Below, piece by piece: positions 58,801 to 64,000 of a stretch of DNA of 64,000 bases (positions are counted from its first letter, which is position 1; each line of letters starts with the position of its first letter). The stretch lies in assembly GCF_028769735.1 (NCBI RefSeq), contig NC_088178.1:24378357-24442356 (forward strand), in the 5' to 3' direction. The translations under genes and the position numbers were made by a program. This stretch comes from Zonotrichia leucophrys gambelii (taxonomy: Eukaryota; Chordata; Aves; Passeriformes; Passerellidae). Below the pieces are notes generated by a model. It made no database searches. It was given only the letters and a program-made list of their open reading frames with translations, and was not told the origin of the DNA.

Positions 58801-60219
58801 CCCTCCCTTTAAAAAAGCTACAGATGATTGAGTTTTTACACCTTTTTACACGCTCACAATGGGGAGACTTGACCCAACATATGTAGCGGTGGGGCCGAGC
58901 CCCCCCGGTTCCCCGGCGGGGCATCGCGACCGAGCCGCCGAGCCGCTGCCGCCCCGCCCGAGCGCCGCTGGACCCGGGGCCTTCCCGGGGCCTCCCCGCT
59001 GCAAGTGCGGAGACGATTAGCCCGGCAGAGGTTAGAGTAGCACATCCCCAGGACAGCAGAGCAGGATTTGGGAAAATCGGGCTCTTTACACGCTTCATCT
59101 CTTCACCAAGTGCTCATTAGGTTGTTAACCTCTGGTTCACATGAAAGGGGCATGTGATGAATCCCCTCCCGAACAAATGGGCGCATCCCCCTTCAGGCAC
59201 TGAACAAAGCCCTTAAAATAACTGCACAAGAAAGCCTTTAGTTGTTACTCTAAAATTTCTTTTCTCTGAGAGCTTGTGCCCATCCACACACACGCACACC
59301 GGCGCACAGAAAGAGGAAAAAAAGCTCACGCACGCAAAAATCCATCCATCACCCCTCCTCCCCCGTGTGCTGGAGCTAAAAATTAAAAATCCGTGGTCCG
59401 TCCCCAGGGCCTTCGGCGCTGGCTGATGTCCCCCGGGTTTGGCTGAGGCTCGGGCTGGGGCTTCCCAAGCGAGGGGAAGGAAATCTTAGTCAGCGGGGCG
59501 GGCGGGGGAGCATCCTCTGCCTGAGGAGGGGAAAGCCACGCGTCCCGGCCGGGGACAGCGCTCTGCGGGGACACGGGGGTGTGGGGGTGCCCATGGGGCC
59601 CCCAGCTCTGCCCTGCCCTTCTTCCACCCCCGAGCTGAGCGGATCCTCAGCGAGGAGGGCGCGGGCAGGAGTTCTCCTTGCTGGCCGGGGGATGCGGCAG
59701 GAGATCGGAGCAGCCGGGACCGACTCCGCCGCTCGGGGCCCGCTGCCCACGGAGGGCCGGGGGAGCCGAGCCTGGCTCCGCATTCCCACCGCTCGCCTGT
59801 GGATTTGGGGCTCTTTAAGACCTTTGCTTTTCTCTCCCTCCCTCCTTCTCCCTCTCCCCTTTTATTTCCCAGCCCCTCGGGCATGGATTAAAGTGACAGA
59901 CAATTTCCCCCCCTCCCGCACCTCAGTGATGGCTAAATGCGCTCTGAGTTAATGGCGGGAAGCGCGCAGGGCGGGGGGGCTGTCCCGGCAGCGCTGCGGG
60001 CCGGGCCCGGCCGGTGCCGCCGCTGTGGCCCCGCGCGGGCGGGCGGGCGGTGCGCGGGCGCGGAGGCTCCGCGGGGACGCGCGCGCGTGCCGCAGCCCGC
60101 CGGCAGCCGCGGGGACACGCGCGGGCCCCGCCGGGAGCACGCGGGTACCGCGGGGGCAGCGGCCCCGAGCCGGGAAAGCCCCGCTCGGCTAATTTAGCGC
60201 AGGGCGCTCCGAGAGGTTC
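58801..60219. other. Mixed CpG islands and short AT-rich elements, no gene
   Basis: CpG-dense parts lie at 58890-59030, 59400-59780 and 59950-60190 (the last with GCGGGC repeats near 60035-60055). Between them, 59080-59280 is AT-rich and element-like: CACATG at 59138-59143 faces CATGTG at 59151-59156, an inverted pair of E-boxes with a 7-bp spacer, and GAACAAAG (SOX-like) lies near 59201. A short CA/CG run lies near 59286-59306. No protein-like frame was found. Confidence 0.55.
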
Positions 60220-60620
60220 ATTAAAAAAGGCTCTTGTCAGCTCCCTAACGATCCGAGAGCTTTTTAATTATATTTTATATTCCCCTACCCGTCTCCTAAC
60301 TTCAAACACATGGTAAAAAGGATTTGCTGTTTTGTTTCAGGTAAAACCTAATGATTAAAATTCAGACCCCGTCCCATGCATCTGCTTCGCCTTTGCCAAA
60401 TGAATTGAAGGGAGAGAGAAAAGCGATTTCATTGAGATCACAGATGGGGTGCAGGTTTTTGGAAGAAATTTGAGAAACACCATTGTCCAGAATCAAAACT
60501 CTATGTCTTGCCCCACAAAGGGGGCTGCTTTAAGCCCCTCAACTTCTATGGGGCTTGTTTTTTAAACTTTAAGTGTTCCGCACAATAAGCTGCCACTAAA
60601 ATGTCACAACCACTCTAATT
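60220..60620. promoter_or_regulatory. Candidate non-coding regulatory block
   Basis: AT-rich sequence of balanced texture between CpG islands, with TTTTTAATTATATTTTATATTC words near 60260-60280 and CCTAATGATTAAAATTC near 60348-60364. The plus strand has TGTTTTGTTTCAG|GTAAAAC near 60329-60347, acceptor-like and donor-like signals back to back, so not an exon by itself. Evidence for function is weak and compositional. Confidence 0.3.
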
Positions 60621-61859
60621 CCAAGTGTGTCTCACTGCAAAGGGTGCAGAAAAATGAAGGGAGCAAAGGCAAAGAGTGTAATTAAAAACCCTGGAGCTCC
60701 CTCCTGCCTGCTGGGGCCCGGCGAGGGAAATGCCCCCGCCCGTGGCAGCGGCACCGACACCCCGAGGTGCGGGACCGGCCCCCGCCCGCATCTGCCCGGC
60801 CGCAGCCCGGCCCGGCGCATCGCGGCGCTTCCACACTTCGGAGGCGAAATTTTTTCATTAGCCGAAAGCAGAAGATTAATCCTTTTATTTTTATTCATGA
60901 TCATGACAACCCCGGTCGGATTTGCCAGAGGATTCCCCCCCGCTTCGATGTTTATTGCCCCGGGAGCACAGGAGCAGAACAACCCTGACGGAACGCGATA
61001 GATAAACACAGTCTCTTATCGTTAGAGACACATCGAGGGGGTTTGCGGAGGGGCGGGCGACAGCGTCATCCAAAGCCACACGCACTTGGGGCAAAAAATG
61101 ATTATTGTATTTTTTTTCCAGTTGACACGCGGTATTATAAGGGGCTCTTACACAGACTTCTTTCAAGTTACTGACGGACCATCCGCAATCTCCCACCGCA
61201 CCGTCCAGCCCGGGCCGGTGCCCTCAGCCCCGCGGGGCGATGCCCGAGCATGCGGCTCCATTTGTTTGGTTGGTTGGCTGTTCGTTCGTGGCTTGTTGGG
61301 TTTTTCCCCCCGGGAATGCCCAAAATTTTCCTTGGGCGCCCCTCGCCCAGCGCCGGGCTGAGCGGCCCCGCCCGCGGGGGAAGGCGCGGCTCCGAGCGCT
61401 TCCCCCTCTTTTGGCTTCGCTTTAATAATTTCTAAATAATTTCTAAATGATTGTCGGTGTCGGTGCGGGCAGAGCCGGGCCGGGAGCGGAGGGAAGGGAA
61501 GGGAGATCCGCGGGGGCGGCTCCGCGCCCGCCGCAGGCTCCGGGGCCCCGGGAATTGTGCAGGTGCCCCGGGAATTCCGCCCCGACGGCTCCGCCCGCCC
61601 GGAGGAGGCCGAGGGGCGGCTCCGGTCCGGCCGGTGCCGGGGCCAGCCCGGGAGGCGCCTCCGCCCCATCCCGCTCCATCGCCCCAGCATCGCCCGGGCA
61701 GCGGCGGCAGCGCGGGGGACCCGCACCCAGGCGGACATCGCTCCTTTGGGGCTTCTGTTTGTTCATTCGGTTTGGTTTTCCCGCGTTGGACGATGCTGCA
61801 ACAGCCACACAATGTCTGACTCACCTTCGTCTAAACCTTGAAGAAGTGTATTTCAGCAA
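60621..61859. other. CpG islands, no gene recognised
   Basis: CpG-dense parts lie at 60690-60840 and 61170-61760, separated by an AT-rich stretch that includes TTTTTATTCATGATCATGAC near 60886-60905. Open frames of 100-190 codons overlap on both strands at 61160-61890; they are Pro/Gly/Arg-rich and mutually exclusive, typical of GC-rich non-coding DNA. A GGTT run lies near 61266-61277. Confidence 0.6.
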
Positions 61860-64000
61860 CGGAGCGCTCTCTGCAAATCGCAGGTTCTAAAATTATCTCC
61901 CCCCTTTTTTCTTCATCACATCCACAAAATTATAAATTATTTTGTTCTTCTGCATCAGCGAGTTTAGAGCTGTCATTGAAAAAATTCCTTCTCCATTGCC
62001 ACTAGTTTGGAAATGTTTTCCCTTACTCATCAGTCTTAATTAACTAGGACACATAAACAGGCCTACACAAAATGAAAAATATTCCTAAAGTACACATCAG
62101 AATAATTTTTAAGCTCCTAAAATGGCTGCAACAGAACGGGGGTTTTCAGATGACAACAAATGAGGTCTACCTGGAAATTCAGAAAAGGCAAGATCATGAG
62201 AAGGATGCCATAATTACAACGTATAAAACACTTATCAGTGATAGGAACTCACTCTAACGGGGACTGTGACAGAGATTAAATAAAGCATAGAGGCAAATAA
62301 AATGTTAGAAACTACATTTCTAGGTGAATGAAAACATACTTATATTCACTACTTTATAAAACGATAATAATTCTTTAAAATCACCCAAATAGCACTACCC
62401 TTTTCGAAGAAATCTGCATAAAAAGGAAGATAACAAAAAGAAATTAAAGTCACGGGAAAAGACTAAGATTGAAACCAAACTTTTTGAAGACACTATCTTA
62501 GATCCTCAGAATACACATGTATCTGACCTAAAAAGACAACAGAATGCCCACATGAAGCAGTTGGGTCATGTGAACCAGCACATTCAAGGGTGTAATAGGA
62601 AGACTGACTCAAAGTAGGAAACTAAAAAGAAAATCAGAAAATCCGTAGAAATTTAACTTCTGGAAGATACAAATCCTGAATTAAACAACTGACACACTGC
62701 AAGGAACAACTACCAAAAATGTAAAGGATTATTAAAAATATGTGGAATAGGAAACCTGCCAGAAGATATTTTTATGGTGTAAAAGACTCCTTTTATTAAA
62801 AATAGGAACAACTAAGCTAGTAATTTAGTGGTGTTCACTACAGAGGAAACATACTTTCTTGAGTTTAAAAAAAAAAAAAAAAAGTAACATTATCGGAGAT
62901 TTGATGGCTGGAAGCAGAAATCAACAAATTGTCACAGTGAGAGGATTCCAGCCATGTCCCCAAGAACCTGTGAGGGAACCTGTGTCATTCCTCAGACACC
63001 AGTACCTGGAGAAAGGGATCAGTGGTGAGCAGCTGCTACCAATAAATAACAAAAACCCACTCAAGGTGAGTGGATGGAAAGGGAACAGCCATGAGCTGTG
63101 GAATCTTGGGGAACACTGGATTCCACAAAGGAAAGGAAACTCACTGGTACTAAGCACAAAATAACAATTCTGTTAACCAGCACTTCTGTAATCACAGGAA
63201 GTAATGAAACCTCCTCCTCTAACCAGCAGTTGAGTGACATTTTAATTGAATTATATTAAGGCAGCAGTGTGACTTCAGTCTTTATTACACAGAAGAATCC
63301 ACAGAGGAAAGCCCTGGCTAAGGAGTGGATTCTCTGCTATCTAATGAGACATTAAAACCCTTTGAAACTTTTAGGGTGCTTTTAGGGCCAGGAGTGACTC
63401 CCAAGAGTTGGATCTGGAGTGAGCCTTGCCTTCACTGCACACACTCAAGGGACCTTTCATCTGCCTTCTCATTTCCTGAATTCTGGGATGCTGACTTTGA
63501 CAAGACTTAAGGAAATTTTAGACAGCCAAACCTTTATAGCAATAAATATGCTTGAAATAATAATAAAAATACCCCTGAAAGAAAAAGGATGTAAAATGCA
63601 AAGGTAATAATAAGATATTTAAAAAATATTTCAAGGAGCCTGACCAAATTCATCCTATAAGGGAGCAGCCTTGCCTTTCTCTTCCTCTCATCTTCACTGA
63701 CTCCCACCAGTGAGCTGCATCAGCCTCAAAACTGCTCCAGGAAAAAAAAAATGGTCACTTTTAAATTAGTTTGCCTGGTTCCAGTGCAAGGTGGGGCAGA
63801 GATGGCTCTGCTGGCAGAAGTATACATCTATATCAGACTAAATTGAGTATAAAACTGCCTGGATCCTGACACATTTAGTGCTAAACTTGGTATTTCTCCA
63901 CCTTTGTCATCTGTTGGGGGAATGGTTTCAGGTAGAGAACAATCTCTCATGCTGTGTACACACAATATACAGTAATTTGATATAGTAATGACCCATCCAG
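61860..64000. other. AT-rich intergenic DNA at right edge
   Basis: CpG density drops after 61860. The stretch 61890-62050 is AT-rich and might belong to the regulatory domain. From 62060 on, the sequence is purine- and A-rich on the plus strand, with an A-run at 62868-62883 and several Lys-rich open stretches of 50-100 codons that match nothing I recognise. No FAF1 exon, which synteny would place to the right, was recognised. No tRNA or identifiable repeat was seen. Confidence 0.6.

Noticed and set aside
60329..60347. TTTCAG|GTAAAA as an exon boundary
   Set aside because: Acceptor-like and donor-like signals abut with no exon between them, and no partner site was found.
62072..62620. Lys-rich open stretches on the plus strand that might be an old transposon or exon
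   Set aside because: They are A-rich, interrupted by stops, and match no transposase, reverse transcriptase or FAF1 segment that I can recognise.
1..64000. CRISPR arrays, operons, phage or bacterial mobile systems
   Set aside because: The window is vertebrate DNA; tandem repeats here are micro- and minisatellites without unique spacers of constant length, and no bacterial-type genes occur.

Overview
This is vertebrate nuclear DNA, most likely from a bird. The evidence is one 3' fragment of a CR1 LINE of the avian type (22736-23048, minus strand), a few badly decayed MIR-type SINE fragments, very few other interspersed repeats, and a spliced vertebrate gene that can be identified with confidence. 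A songbird is possible because of the GGGACA-type minisatellite, but that is only a guess.

The only protein-coding gene I can support is DMRTA2 (DMRT5), on the minus strand at 51556-53103. It has two coding exons, 53103-52611 and 52436-51556, separated by a 174-bp GT-AG intron, and the splice restores a 457-residue frame. The protein has an intact DM zinc-binding domain, a DMA domain and the family C-terminus. The 3' UTR runs left to a likely poly(A) site near 50890. The 5' UTR and CpG-island promoter run right to about 54100. The promoter has three CCAAT boxes oriented for leftward transcription, an RFX-like inverted repeat and a SOX-like palindrome.

Layout: 1 to about 46800 is AT-rich intergenic DNA with no recognisable gene. 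It holds scattered microsatellites, three MIR-like relics, one CR1 fragment, a tandem-repeat cluster at 34.4-34.8 kb, two CTCF-like motifs and a few stretches that look like conserved non-coding elements. From about 46.8 kb rightward the DNA becomes GC-rich and CpG-rich, with islands broken by AT-rich, homeodomain-motif-dense blocks (48.5-49.6, 57.8-58.1, 58.5-58.8, 59.1-59.3 and 60.2-60.5 kb). That pattern is typical of a developmental transcription-factor locus. From 62.0 to 64.0 kb the sequence returns to plain AT-rich intergenic DNA.

Just upstream of the DMRTA2 promoter, on the opposite strand, a 204-nt uninterrupted pyrimidine run ends at a near-perfect 3' splice site. A good 5' splice site follows 39 nt later, and a second acceptor/donor pair follows downstream. 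This suggests a divergent, spliced non-coding transcript, and it is the most interesting unexplained structure here. In other vertebrates ELAVL4 and FAF1 flank DMRTA2; no exon of either was recognised in this window. I found no CRISPR array, operon, phage or undescribed multi-gene system.
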